A stretch of 64,000 nt of DNA, taken from Antarcticirhabdus aurantiaca (GTDB taxonomy: Bacteria; Pseudomonadota; Alphaproteobacteria; Rhizobiales; Rhizobiaceae). The stretch lies in contig NZ_VTOM01000011.1 in assembly GCF_009765365.1 (NCBI RefSeq), positions 62,001 through 126,000 on the forward strand, in the 5' to 3' direction. Position numbers and translations under genes: made by a program. The notes below the pieces were generated by a model that made no database searches, was not told the DNA's origin, and saw only the letters and a list, made by a program, of their open reading frames with translations. This document shows positions 17,119 through 25,592 of the stretch, piece after piece (within the stretch, counting starts at the first letter, position 1; the number at the start of each line of letters is the position of its first letter).

Positions 17119-18783
17119 ATGAGCCTCGACACCGCCGACCTACCCGAACGCGAGAGCATGGAGTTCGACGTCGTCATCGTCGGCGCGGGGCCGGCGGGCC
17201 TTGCCGCCGCGATCCGGCTGAAGCAGCTCGACCCCGAGCTCTCCGTCGTCGTCCTGGAGAAGGGCTCGGAGGTCGGCGCCCACATCCTGTCCGGCAACGT
17301 CCTCGATCCCAGCGCCCTCGACGCCCTCCTGCCGGAGTGGCGGAGCGAGGACACGCCGATCAAGCAGCCGGTCACGGACGACCGCTTCTATCTCCTCGGC
17401 GCCTCCGGCTCGGTGCGCCTGCCCAACGCGCTCATGCCCAAGCTCATGAGCAATCACGGCAACTTCATCGTCTCGCTCGGCCTCGTCTGCAAGTACCTCG
17501 CCGAGAAGGCGGAAGCCCTCGGCGTCGAGATCTATCCCGGTTTCTCCGCCGCCCACCTCATCCGCGACGACGCCAACCGCATCGTCGGCGTCGCCACCGG
17601 CGACATGGGGATCACCCGGGAAGGCGAGCAGGGGCCGGCCTACCAGCGCGGCATGGCGCTCATGGGCAAGTACGTCCTCATCGGCGAGGGCGTGCGCGGC
17701 TCGCTCGCCAAGGAGCTGATCCGCGACTATGGCCTGTCGGAGGGCCGCGAGCCGGGCAAGTTCGGCCTCGGCATGAAGGAGCTGTGGGAGCTGCCACCCG
17801 GCCGGGCCCAGCCCGGCCTCGTTCAGCACTCCTTCGGCTGGCCGCTGAAGAGCGGCACCGGTGGCGGCTCCTTCATCTACCATCTGGGCGGCAACCAGGT
17901 CTTTGTCGGCTTCGTCGTCCACCTCAACTACAAGAACCCGCACCTGTCGCCCTACGGCGAGTTCCAGCGCTTCAAGACGCATCCGGACGTGGCGAGCCTC
18001 CTCGAAGGGGGCAAGCGCATCGCCTACGGCGCGCGCGCCATCACGGAAGGCGGCTTCCAGTCGGTGCCGCGCCTCGTCTTCCCCGGCGGCGCGCTGATCG
18101 GCTGTTCGGCCGGCTTCGTCAACGTGCCGCGCATCAAGGGAGCGCACAACGCCATGTGGTCGGGCATGCTCGCCGCCGAGAAGGCGGTGGACGCGCTGAA
18201 GGCCGGCCGGAGCCACGACACGCTGGAAGCCTATGAGGCGGAGTGGCGCGCCTCGCCGATCGGGCGGGACCTGAAGCCCGTTCGCAACGTCAAGCCGCTC
18301 TGGTCGAAGCTCGGGCTCCTCGGCATCGGCCTCGGCGGCCTCGACATGTGGACCCAGCAGCTCTTCGGCGTGTCCTTCTTCGGCACGCGCCCCCACGGCA
18401 AGCCGGACTATGCCTGCCTGGAGCCGGCGGCCACCCAGAAGCCGATCGAGTACCCCAAGCCCGACGGCGTGCTGACCTTCGACAAGGTCTCCTCGGTCTA
18501 CCTCTCGAACACCAACCACGAGGAGGACCAGCCGGTCCACCTGCGGGTGAAGGATCCGGCGCTTCAGCATTCCTCGGAGTTCAAGATCTATGGCGGTCCG
18601 TCCGAGCGCTACTGCCCGGCCGGCGTCTACGAGTGGGTGGTCGGGGACGACGGCAAGGAGACGTACGTCATCAACGGGCAGAACTGCGTCCACTGCAAGA
18701 CCTGCGACATCAAGGATCCCAACCAGAACATCGACTGGACGCCCCCGCAGGGAGGCGAGGGGCCGGTCTATCAGGTGATGTGA
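17119..18783 (+). CDS. Electron transfer flavoprotein-ubiquinone oxidoreductase
   Basis: This 554-residue enzyme passes electrons from reduced ETF (fatty acid, branched-chain amino acid and choline-derivative oxidation) to ubiquinone at the inner membrane. The FAD-binding motif is VVIVGAGPAGLAAAIRL (about 17-33). The C-terminal [4Fe-4S] ligands are in ERYCPAGVYEW and NCVHCKTCDIKDP. Length and order match the ETF-QO family. ATG 17119 gives MSLDTADLP; the longer upstream frame reads through the promoter of the divergent glycosylase gene. Confidence 0.95.
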   Translation: MSLDTADLPERESMEFDVVIVGAGPAGLAAAIRLKQLDPELSVVVLEKGSEVGAHILSGNVLDPSALDALLPEWRSEDTPIKQPVTDDRFYLLGASGSVRLPNALMPKLMSNHGNFIVSLGLVCKYLAEKAEALGVEIYPGFSAAHLIRDDANRIVGVATGDMGITREGEQGPAYQRGMALMGKYVLIGEGVRGSLAKELIRDYGLSEGREPGKFGLGMKELWELPPGRAQPGLVQHSFGWPLKSGTGGGSFIYHLGGNQVFVGFVVHLNYKNPHLSPYGEFQRFKTHPDVASLLEGGKRIAYGARAITEGGFQSVPRLVFPGGALIGCSAGFVNVPRIKGAHNAMWSGMLAAEKAVDALKAGRSHDTLEAYEAEWRASPIGRDLKPVRNVKPLWSKLGLLGIGLGGLDMWTQQLFGVSFFGTRPHGKPDYACLEPAATQKPIEYPKPDGVLTFDKVSSVYLSNTNHEEDQPVHLRVKDPALQHSSEFKIYGGPSERYCPAGVYEWVVGDDGKETYVINGQNCVHCKTCDIKDPNQNIDWTPPQGGEGPVYQVM

Positions 18784-18790
18784 GGCAGCT

Positions 18791-19780
18791 TCATCGCGGC
18801 GCCGCCACCGAGAAGGTGACGAGCACGGGCAGGTGGTCGGAGGCGGTGGGGGCGAGGCGCTCCACCGCCAGCACGTCGATCTCCGGCGAATGAAGGATGT
18901 TGTCGATCGGCAGGCCGATCCATCTGGTCAGGCTCTGCCCCAGGCGCCGGTCCAGCCAGGTCGGGCCGATGCCTCCCGCGATCTCCAGCCCGCCGGCCTC
19001 GGCATAGGTGCCGACCGCCGCGCTCCAGGGTGCGGCGTTGAAGTCGCCGCCGACGATCACCGGCCAGGGCAGATCGTTCAGCGGCCAGCGAAGGGCCTCG
19101 ATCTGGCGCCATTGCCCGTGCGGCCAGGGCCAGTTGAGGTGCTGCGAGACGATCGTGACGACGCGGCCGTCGAAGTCGACCGGCTGAGCCGAGAAGCCCT
19201 GGGCCGGTCGGCAGGGTATCGCCGGTTCGGCGAAGGGCCGGCGCGACAGGATCGCCGTGTTCCCGACCGACGATCCGGCGCGGCAGTAGAACTGATGCGG
19301 GTAGCTGGCGGCCAGCCCCTGCAGGTGCCGGCGCCAGGGACCCGTGACCTCCTGGACCGTCACGACGTCCGGCCGCGCTTGGAGGATGCGGTCGAGCGCT
19401 TCCCGCGGCTTGGCGTTGAAGCGCAGGTTCATCTGCAGCAGCGTGTAGCGCCGCTCGCCCGCCAAGGGCGGTGCCGCGGGCGGCAGCGGGGTCAGGAAGG
19501 GGAGGATCGGCCAGAGCAGGAGGACGCCAACGAAGGCTGCGCCGAGACCATCCGCTTCGCGCGCGCCGGCCAAGCCCCGCCAGCCGGCGATTGTCCAAAC
19601 GAGGAAGGCCGCGGCTCCGAAGACGATCGCGAGCACCGCGAGGTGTGCGCGGAAGTGGCCGAGGCTGTCGAAGGCCGGATGAACGCCGCCAAGCAGGCCG
19701 AGCAGCGCCGCCAGCGCGGAGCCGCTCGCGATGGCGCGCAGCGCCGTCAGCGGCCAGCCGCCGCGCCGTCGCCCCGACAC
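18791..19780 (-). CDS. Membrane-anchored endonuclease/exonuclease/phosphatase-family protein
   Basis: The 329-residue protein has three N-terminal hydrophobic segments (about 10-100) followed by an EEP catalytic domain. Visible motifs are LLQMNLRFN, VTVQEVTG (metal-binding Glu), GGDFNAAPWS (Asp, Asn) and ASDHLPVLV (catalytic Asp-His). The domain probably faces the periplasm. Members act on phosphodiesters (lipids, nucleic acids, nucleotides); the substrate here is unknown. It begins 10 bp after the amn stop and may be co-transcribed with it. Confidence 0.85.
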   Translation of the reverse strand: MSGRRRGGWPLTALRAIASGSALAALLGLLGGVHPAFDSLGHFRAHLAVLAIVFGAAAFLVWTIAGWRGLAGAREADGLGAAFVGVLLLWPILPFLTPLPPAAPPLAGERRYTLLQMNLRFNAKPREALDRILQARPDVVTVQEVTGPWRRHLQGLAASYPHQFYCRAGSSVGNTAILSRRPFAEPAIPCRPAQGFSAQPVDFDGRVVTIVSQHLNWPWPHGQWRQIEALRWPLNDLPWPVIVGGDFNAAPWSAAVGTYAEAGGLEIAGGIGPTWLDRRLGQSLTRWIGLPIDNILHSPEIDVLAVERLAPTASDHLPVLVTFSVAAPR

Positions 19781-19789
19781 CTGGTCGTC

Positions 19790-21292
19790 CTACTGGAAGG
19801 CGGCTTCGAAGAAGGAGCGCAGCTTGCGCGAATGCAGCCGCTCGGGCGCCATCTCGGCGAGGGACTGCATGGCCTTGAGGCCGATCTTCAGGTGCTGCGA
19901 GACCTGCTTCTTGTAGAACTCGGTCGCCATGCCCGGCAGCTTCAGCTCGCCGTGCAGCGGCTTGTCGGAGACGCAGAGCAGGGTGCCGTAAGGCACGCGG
20001 AAGCGGAAGCCGTTGGCCGCGATCGTCGCCGATTCCATGTCGAGGGCGATGGCGCGCGACTTCGACAAGCGCTCGACCGGCTCGGTCTGGTCGCGCAGCT
20101 CCCAGTTCCGGTTGTCGATCGTCGCGACCGTGCCGGTGCGCATGATCTTCTTCAGCTCGTAGCCGGAGAGGCCCGTCACCTCCTCCACCGCCTTCTCCAG
20201 CGCGACCTGGACTTCGGCGAGCGGCGGGATCGGCACCCAGACCGGCAGGTCGGCGTCGAGCACGTGGTCCTCGCGCACATAGGCGTGGGCGAGGACGTAA
20301 TCGCCGAGCTCCTGCGTGTTGCGAAGGCCGGCGCAGTGGCCGAGCATCAGCCAGGCATGCGGGCGCAGGACCGCGACGTGGTCGGTGATGGTCTTGGCGT
20401 TGGACGGGCCGACGCCGATGTTGATCATCGTGATGCCGTTCCCGTCCCAGCGCTTGAGATGGTAGGCGGGCATCTGCGGCAGGCGCAGCGGCGCGGCGCC
20501 GCTTTCCGGCTCGCGCGTGTTCGGCCGCGTCACGAGGTTGCCCGGCTCCACGAAGGCGTCGTAGCCTTCGCCGCCGCGCGCCATGAGCTCGCGCGCCAGC
20601 ATGCAGAATTCGTCGACGTAGAACTGGTAGTTCGTGAAGAGGACGAAGTTCTGGAAGTGCGTCGGGCTCGTCGCGGAGTAGTGCGACAGGCGGTGCAGCG
20701 AATAATCGATGCGCTGGGCGGTGAAGGGGGCGAGCGGCCGCGGCTCGCCGGGCTTGGGCTCGTAATTGCCGTTGACGATGCGGTCGTCGGTCGCTTCGAG
20801 ATCCGGCACGTCGAAGATGTCGCGCAAGGGACGGTCGAGCTTCTCGGCCAGCACGCCGTCGACGTAGGATCCCTCGGGAAAGGCGAAGTGCAGCGGGATC
20901 GGGGTCGTCGAGTCGCCGATATAGACCGGAGCCCCGTGATTGCGCACGAGAAGCTGGATCTGCTCGGTCAGGTAGTGATCGAAGAGGTCGGGCCGGGTCA
21001 GCGTCGCGGCGTAGCGGCCGGGGCCGGGCACGTGACCGAAGGCGAGACGGGAATCGACGCGCGCATGGGTCGAGGTGACGAGCGAGACTTCGGGATAGAA
21101 GGCGCGGTAGCGCCGGTCGGTGCGCCCGTTCTTCAGGACGTCATCGAAGCTCGAGCACAGAAAGGCCGTCGAGCGCTCGTAGAGCCGCGTCAGCTCGGCC
21201 ACGGCCTCGCCCGCGTCGTGGAAGGGGCGGGCTGGCGCCGGCTCAGGCGTTTCTATCCTGGCGCTGGAGCCGTGATGCATCGGAATTGTCAT
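19790..21292 (-). CDS. amn: AMP nucleosidase
   Basis: This 500-residue enzyme hydrolyses AMP to adenine and ribose 5-phosphate, controlling adenylate levels. Length and segments match bacterial Amn: an N-terminal regulatory domain, then the phosphorylase-like domain with MINIGVGPSNAKTITDHVAVLRP and the substrate-binding ALDMESATIAANGFRFRVPYGTLLC. The adjacent EEP-family gene follows closely on the same strand. Confidence 0.94.
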   Translation of the reverse strand: MTIPMHHGSSARIETPEPAPARPFHDAGEAVAELTRLYERSTAFLCSSFDDVLKNGRTDRRYRAFYPEVSLVTSTHARVDSRLAFGHVPGPGRYAATLTRPDLFDHYLTEQIQLLVRNHGAPVYIGDSTTPIPLHFAFPEGSYVDGVLAEKLDRPLRDIFDVPDLEATDDRIVNGNYEPKPGEPRPLAPFTAQRIDYSLHRLSHYSATSPTHFQNFVLFTNYQFYVDEFCMLARELMARGGEGYDAFVEPGNLVTRPNTREPESGAAPLRLPQMPAYHLKRWDGNGITMINIGVGPSNAKTITDHVAVLRPHAWLMLGHCAGLRNTQELGDYVLAHAYVREDHVLDADLPVWVPIPPLAEVQVALEKAVEEVTGLSGYELKKIMRTGTVATIDNRNWELRDQTEPVERLSKSRAIALDMESATIAANGFRFRVPYGTLLCVSDKPLHGELKLPGMATEFYKKQVSQHLKIGLKAMQSLAEMAPERLHSRKLRSFFEAAFQ

Positions 21293-21373
21293 CGCCTCTT
21301 CTTAGCCGCCGCGCGGGCCGCAGGGAAGGCGAGGTCTATGAACTTTTATGGTCGACCGGACCGCAGGTCCGTC

Positions 21374-21553
21374 TCAGTAGACCTTACGGTCGACTTGAAC
21401 GGGGCAAACGACCCCCTGTTCGTAGGAGCAGCTTTCGCCGGTTTCCGAGGCGAAGACGCTGCCTGCTCGCTTAGTTCCCCCGTTGGTCACGAAACTGAAG
21501 GATAATCCGAACAGCGCGATCAGCGCCGTCAGCATGGCCATCCTCAAGATCAT
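21374..21553 (-). CDS. Small exported protein with paired cysteines
   Basis: The 59-residue product begins MILRMAMLTALIALFGLSFSF, a signal peptide or single membrane anchor. The rest is short and polar, ending ESCSYEQGVVCPVQVDRKVY; the two cysteines 8 residues apart could form a disulfide. The sequence AAGGGGA lies 11 nt upstream. I recognise no family. It sits upstream of amn on the same strand, about 80 bp away. Confidence 0.5.
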   Translation of the reverse strand: MILRMAMLTALIALFGLSFSFVTNGGTKRAGSVFASETGESCSYEQGVVCPVQVDRKVY

Positions 21554-21577
21554 GGCGTCAGATCCCCTTGCTGCCAC

Positions 21578-22089
21578 GTCATGCTCAGGTCAAGCATCCC
21601 CATGCACGCTGTCGCCAGGCCCGCATGGGGCACCCCCTTGCAGGGGGCATGCCGACCTTGCGGGCGTTGGCGCAACGGCTCCGAAGTGGTACTTGTCGCC
21701 CATTCAAGCAGACGATGCAACCCCGCATGATCAGCGCGCTCGACGGGCAATGAATTGCACCGCCTGGAATTGTTCTACCCTTTGACTTCCAGGGGCTGGA
21801 TGATCAGCATCGCATCGGATGAACTGATCGTTCCTTGGCGAGATCATGCCGTGAACATCGGCGTCGACGACCCTGCTGGTCGGACACTCTTGCCGCCGGG
21901 TCCATGGACCCTATTGCGAGCGCGGATCGGCTTGGCCTCGCGCGCGGCCGGCGCTCGTCTCCACGCCTTCTCGGGCTGCTGGCCGGCTCGAAGCGCGGCA
22001 TCGTCCACCCACAGTTCAGACGGCCGCGGCACCTCTCATGCCGGCATCGGCGCGGCGCACCTTGTGAGTGGACGCCGCGCCGCAGGCGT
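21578..22089. other. No supported gene
   Basis: This gap of about 510 bases has no frame with a convincing start, composition or family similarity. It contains a CCCCC-T-TGC-A-GGGGG hairpin near 21632-21646. A small stem, GACGCC/GGCGTC, at 22071-22090 just past the DUF2147 stop may end that transcript. Confidence 0.5.
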
Positions 22090-22428
22090 CTACTGCTTGG
22101 CCCAGGTCTGCGTCTTGCAGAAGATCCGCAGCGCGCAGCCGGTGAGCTTCATCGAGGCGCCGCTCACCTCAGCGCTGCCGGCATAGGTCTTGTCGGCGGC
22201 GGGATCGGTGATCTCGCCCTCGTAGGAACCGCCCGAGCCGCTCATGCGGCCGATCTGCTTGCCCTTGAACTTGCCCGTCGCGAGCGTGATGCAGTAGGCG
22301 CCGCCGCAGGGGGCGATGCGGGCCGTTTCGCCGCTGGCGGTCCGCCAACTGCCGACGACGGGTTCCGCGGCCTGCGCCGCGACGAGGCCGGCGAGCACGA
22401 GGCCCGCCGCGATGGCGATGCGTTTCAT
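22090..22428 (-). CDS. DUF2147 family secreted protein
   Basis: The 112-residue protein has a clear signal peptide (MKRIAIAAGLVLAGLVAAQAA). The mature DUF2147 domain starts EPVVGSWRTASGETARI and continues with APCGGAYCITLATGKFKGK; two cysteine pairs (CGGAYC, CALRIFC) probably form disulfides in the periplasm. In most rhizobial members the fold is a small beta barrel of unknown role. A LiuR-like dyad (22483-22500) lies 55 bp upstream, hinting at control by a MerR-type metabolic regulator. Confidence 0.82.
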   Translation of the reverse strand: MKRIAIAAGLVLAGLVAAQAAEPVVGSWRTASGETARIAPCGGAYCITLATGKFKGKQIGRMSGSGGSYEGEITDPAADKTYAGSAEVSGASMKLTGCALRIFCKTQTWAKQ

Positions 22429-22775
22429 GATGGTGACTGTCCTCCCGGGCTGACAAGGGGCGGCCCTGCCGGTCCGCATTCCCTTGACGTAAGCGTAAAG
22501 TCAGCGAGGAACGCTTGCAAGCCGGGCACGCGACCTCGGATGCCTCGTCATCCGCCGACCCCTGCGGCGGGCCGACAGGGCTCGGGATCGAACCCTGGGA
22601 TGGTTTCCGCTTCCGCAAGCCGAAGGCTTAACAAAGGAAGACGTCGGCACGCCGATCCAGCGAAATCAATATCTTGCCGCCGGACGGCGCCGCAGGGTCA
22701 CTGAACTGTAAAGGCGTTATTCAATTCAAATTAAGCTAGAGATTTAAGCGGACTTTCAGAGCCGCGAGGCATTCT
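22429..22775. other. Intergenic promoter region
   Basis: No gene is seen here. The left part carries the dyad at 22483-22500 for the leftward DUF2147 gene. The right end is AT-rich (about 22700-22745) and probably holds the promoter of the rightward Sel1-like gene. Confidence 0.5.
22483..22500 (-). promoter_or_regulatory. LiuR-like (MerR-family) operator candidate
   Basis: CTTGACGTAAGCGTAAAG is a dyad of the form CTTxACG-N4-CGTxAAG. It resembles sites bound by LiuR-type MerR regulators of branched-chain amino acid and fatty acid catabolism (TTGACGTAAACGTAA-like). It is 55 bp upstream of the DUF2147 start. The regulator assignment is inference. Confidence 0.4.
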
Positions 22776-23117
22776 GTGTTCAACAAGAAGAACAACAGCA
22801 ACGCTCAGATAAGGGATGCGACTTCCATGGCCTTCATCGACCTCAACACCGCCCGCCAGCCCGCCGCCGACGGCATCGCCTTCCTCGACGGCGCGACGCT
22901 GTTCGATCTCGGGCTGCAGCTGGCGGCCGGCCTCGGCGGCTCGGCCGACCTCGTTTCGGCCCACATGTACTTCAACCTCGCCGCCCATGCCGGCGACGAG
23001 CGCGCCGCGGCCCATCGGCAGGACATCGCCGAGCAGATGACGAAGTCCGACCTCGCCCGGGCGTTGCGCGCCGCGCGCGCCGTCGTCGCCCGTCAGGCCC
23101 CTATCACGATCCACTGA
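22776..23117 (+). CDS. Sel1-like repeat protein
   Basis: This 113-residue protein has one readable Sel1/TPR-like unit: LFDLGLQLAAGLGGSADLVSAHMYFNLAAHAGDERAA (about 47-83). The remainder is helical, with a basic C-terminus. Related small rhizobial proteins carry the pattern AHKWFNLAA...GD, but their role is not established. A shorter start at the second Met (MAFIDL, residue 18) is possible. The 3' end overlaps the convergent aminotransferase gene by 14 bp. Confidence 0.65.
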   Translation: MFNKKNNSNAQIRDATSMAFIDLNTARQPAADGIAFLDGATLFDLGLQLAAGLGGSADLVSAHMYFNLAAHAGDERAAAHRQDIAEQMTKSDLARALRAARAVVARQAPITIH

Positions 23118-24270
23118 GCCGTTCGTCGGGTCCGCCGACCTCGTCGAGCGCCCCGGCCAGCGCCTCGGCGAAGAGGTCGAGATCCTCGTCCCGGCCGACC
23201 GTCACGCGGATCAGCCGGTCGAGCGGCGCCACGCCCGGCATGCGGATGAACACGCCGCGCCGCAGAACGGCATCGAGCAGCGCCCGCGCATAAGTGCCGT
23301 CGCGCCCGGCGTCGATCGCGACGAAGTTCGTTGCCGAGGGCAGGGGCGCCAGCCCGTTCGCCCGCGCGATCGCGCCGATCCGGTCGCGCGCCCGCGCGAC
23401 CCGTTCGATCGTGTCCCGCAGGAACCGGTCGTCGCCGAGCGCCGCGAGGGCGCCGGCCTGCGCGATGCGCGACACGCCGAAATGGTTGCGCACCTTATCG
23501 AACTGCACCGCCGAGGCTGGGTCCCCGAAGACGTAGCCGATCCGCACGCCCGCCATGCCGTAGGCCTTGGAGAAGGTGCGGAAGCGCAGGAGGTTCGGGC
23601 GCAGGAGGTCGCTCGGCGGCAGCGTGCCCTCCGGCGCGAAGTCGCCATAGGCCTCGTCGAGGACGAGGATCGTCTCGGCAGGCGTTTCGTCGATCAACCG
23701 CCGCACCGTGCTTGCCTCCGCCCAGGAACCGGTCGGGTTGTCGGGATTGGCGAAGTAGAGGAGCTTCGGGCGCAGCGTCCGCGCCCGCTCGATCAGCGCC
23801 TCCACGTCCTCGTGGTCGTTCCGGTAGGGCACGAGGTCGAGCCGCGCGCCGTGTCCGGCGACATGGTAGTTGAAGGTCGGATAGGCGCCGAGCGAGGTGA
23901 CGACGCGATCGCCCGGCTCGCAGGTAAGCCGCACGAGATGACCGAGGAGCCCGTCGATGCCCTCGCCGACCGAGATGTGGGCGCGCGTCAGCCCGTGCTT
24001 GTGCGCCAGCGCCTCGCGCAGTTCGGAGAGTTCCGGATCGCCATAGGCCCAGGATCCCGCGGCCGCGCGCGCCATCGCCTCGGCGGCGCGGGGCGAGGGG
24101 CCGAAGACGCTCTCGTTCGCGCCGAGCCGTGCCCGGAACCTGATGCCCATCCGGCGTTCCAGCGCTTCCGGCCCGACGAAGGGGACGGTGGCCGGCAGCG
24201 ACCGGGCGAGCGGCGTGAAGAGTTCCGGCGCCGTCGCGAGCCGTTCCCCGATGTCGATCCCGTCCGCCAT
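23104..24270 (-). CDS. PLP-dependent aminotransferase, HisC-like
   Basis: The 388-residue fold-type I aminotransferase has GANESVFGPSPRA near the N-terminus and the nucleotide-like motif YFANPDNPTGSW. The PLP region is VLDEAYGDFAPEG, and the Schiff-base lysine lies in FRTFSKAYGMAGVRIGYVFG. This pattern is closest to histidinol-phosphate/aromatic aminotransferases, but no other his gene is nearby, so the substrate is open. The start ATG (MADGIDIGE) is preferred over an upstream frame extension that overlaps the divergent promoter. Confidence 0.85.
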   Translation of the reverse strand: MADGIDIGERLATAPELFTPLARSLPATVPFVGPEALERRMGIRFRARLGANESVFGPSPRAAEAMARAAAGSWAYGDPELSELREALAHKHGLTRAHISVGEGIDGLLGHLVRLTCEPGDRVVTSLGAYPTFNYHVAGHGARLDLVPYRNDHEDVEALIERARTLRPKLLYFANPDNPTGSWAEASTVRRLIDETPAETILVLDEAYGDFAPEGTLPPSDLLRPNLLRFRTFSKAYGMAGVRIGYVFGDPASAVQFDKVRNHFGVSRIAQAGALAALGDDRFLRDTIERVARARDRIGAIARANGLAPLPSATNFVAIDAGRDGTYARALLDAVLRRGVFIRMPGVAPLDRLIRVTVGRDEDLDLFAEALAGALDEVGGPDERLSGS

Positions 24271-24461
24271 GAGCCCTCGATGTCGCGGGTTTCCGATGGG
24301 CGCGGACCCTGCGTCGGATGACGACGAGGGGTCAAGCGGGCTCGCGCGAAAGCGGTTGATCCAGCCCATCCGGGCCCCGCGCAAGCCTTGCAATTCCGAG
24401 AGCTTGGCTGCAGCAGTCGAGCCGCGCGCCGGAAATCCGTCCGGCGGCTTCGGGCTCGGCG

Positions 24462-25586
24462 ATGGCATTCCGGTTTCTTCACACGGCGGACTGGCAGATC
24501 GGAAAGCCCTTCGGCGGCTTCGAGGCCGAGAAGCGGGGCGTGATGCGCGAGGCCCGCATCGAGACCGTGGCGCGGATCGCGGCGCTGGCCGAGTCGCGCC
24601 GATGCGAGGCCGTGCTGGTGGCGGGCGATGCCTTCGACGACAACACGGTGGCCGACCGTGACGTGCGCCGCACGCTCGACGCCATGGCGGGCTTCTCCGG
24701 TCCCTGGATCATGCTGCCGGGCAATCACGACGCGCTGGCGAGCGTCTCGGTCTGGTCGCGCCTCGCCCGGCTCGGGGCCGGCGAGCGCGTGCGCGTCGCC
24801 GATCGGGCGGAGCCGATCCTTCTCGGCGGCGGGCGCGCGGCGATCCTGCCGGCCCCGCTCAAGCGCCGCTTCGAGGCCGCCGACCTCACCGCCTGGTTCG
24901 ACGCCGCCGAGACGCCGGCCGGCGCCGTGCGCGTCGGCCTCGCCCACGGCGCCGTCGCCAACCGGCTGCCGGCCGCGGCCGACGGCAACAACCCGATCGC
25001 GGACGACAGGGCGGAGCGGGCGAGGCTCGATTACCTCGCGCTCGGCGATTGGCACGGCTTCGTCGAGATCGCGCCGCGCACCGTTTATTCCGGCACGCCC
25101 GAGCCCGACCGCTATCCCGCCAACGCGCCCGGCCACGTCGCGCTCGTCGAGATCGAGGCGCCGGGCCTCGCGCCCCGCATCGAGCGCGTGCCGGTCGCGC
25201 GCTTCGACTGGCGGATCGTGCGCGCCGAGCTGTTCGGGGATGCCGGCGAGGTCGACGCGGCGCTCGCCGCGGTCGCCGAGCCGAACCGCGCCATCGTGCA
25301 GCTCGTCCTGACGGGCGCCTTGCCGCTGCGCGAGCGGGCGCGGCTCGACGGCATCCTCGCCGCCTGGGAGGCGCGGCTCTTCGACCTGCGCGTCGAGGAC
25401 GGCGACCTCCAGGACGAGCCCGACGCCGAGGACCTCGACGCGATCGAGGTGGGCGGCTTCGTGCGCACCGCCGTCGACCGCCTGCGCGCCCGGGCGCTCG
25501 ACCCGGCCGATCCCGAGCGTGACACGGCGGCGCTGGCGCTGCGCATGCTCTATGTCGAGCATCGCCGCGCCAAGGCGGGGGACTGA
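24462..25586 (+). CDS. SbcD/Mre11-like DNA repair exonuclease (YhaO type)
   Basis: The 374-residue metallophosphoesterase has HTADWQIGKPFGG (metal-binding His and Asp), VAGDAFDDNTV, PGNHDAL (Asn-His) and YLALGDWHGF (His) in the right order. These make the two-metal site of the Mre11/SbcD nucleases. The partner SbcC-like ATPase starts 6 bp after the stop, so the two form an operon and probably one complex that processes DNA ends or hairpins. The form resembles the YhaO/YhaN branch rather than classical SbcCD. Confidence 0.88.
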   Translation: MAFRFLHTADWQIGKPFGGFEAEKRGVMREARIETVARIAALAESRRCEAVLVAGDAFDDNTVADRDVRRTLDAMAGFSGPWIMLPGNHDALASVSVWSRLARLGAGERVRVADRAEPILLGGGRAAILPAPLKRRFEAADLTAWFDAAETPAGAVRVGLAHGAVANRLPAAADGNNPIADDRAERARLDYLALGDWHGFVEIAPRTVYSGTPEPDRYPANAPGHVALVEIEAPGLAPRIERVPVARFDWRIVRAELFGDAGEVDAALAAVAEPNRAIVQLVLTGALPLRERARLDGILAAWEARLFDLRVEDGDLQDEPDAEDLDAIEVGGFVRTAVDRLRARALDPADPERDTAALALRMLYVEHRRAKAGD

Positions 25587-25592
25587 GGCGGC

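Noticed and set aside
18833-21505. An 890-codon plus-strand frame across the EEP and amn genes
   Set aside because: It is a shadow of two genes with clear motifs on the minus strand. Its composition is low-complexity and it has no recognisable domain.
21844-22032. A 62-codon minus-strand frame starting MPRPSELW
   Set aside because: It is Arg/Ala/Pro-rich with no convincing RBS or family. It overlaps other equally plausible frames in a non-coding gap.
22570-22620. tRNA-like GGGTTCGATCCC sequence
   Set aside because: The T-arm-like loop is present on the minus strand, but no acceptor stem, D-arm or anticodon stem can be folded around it.
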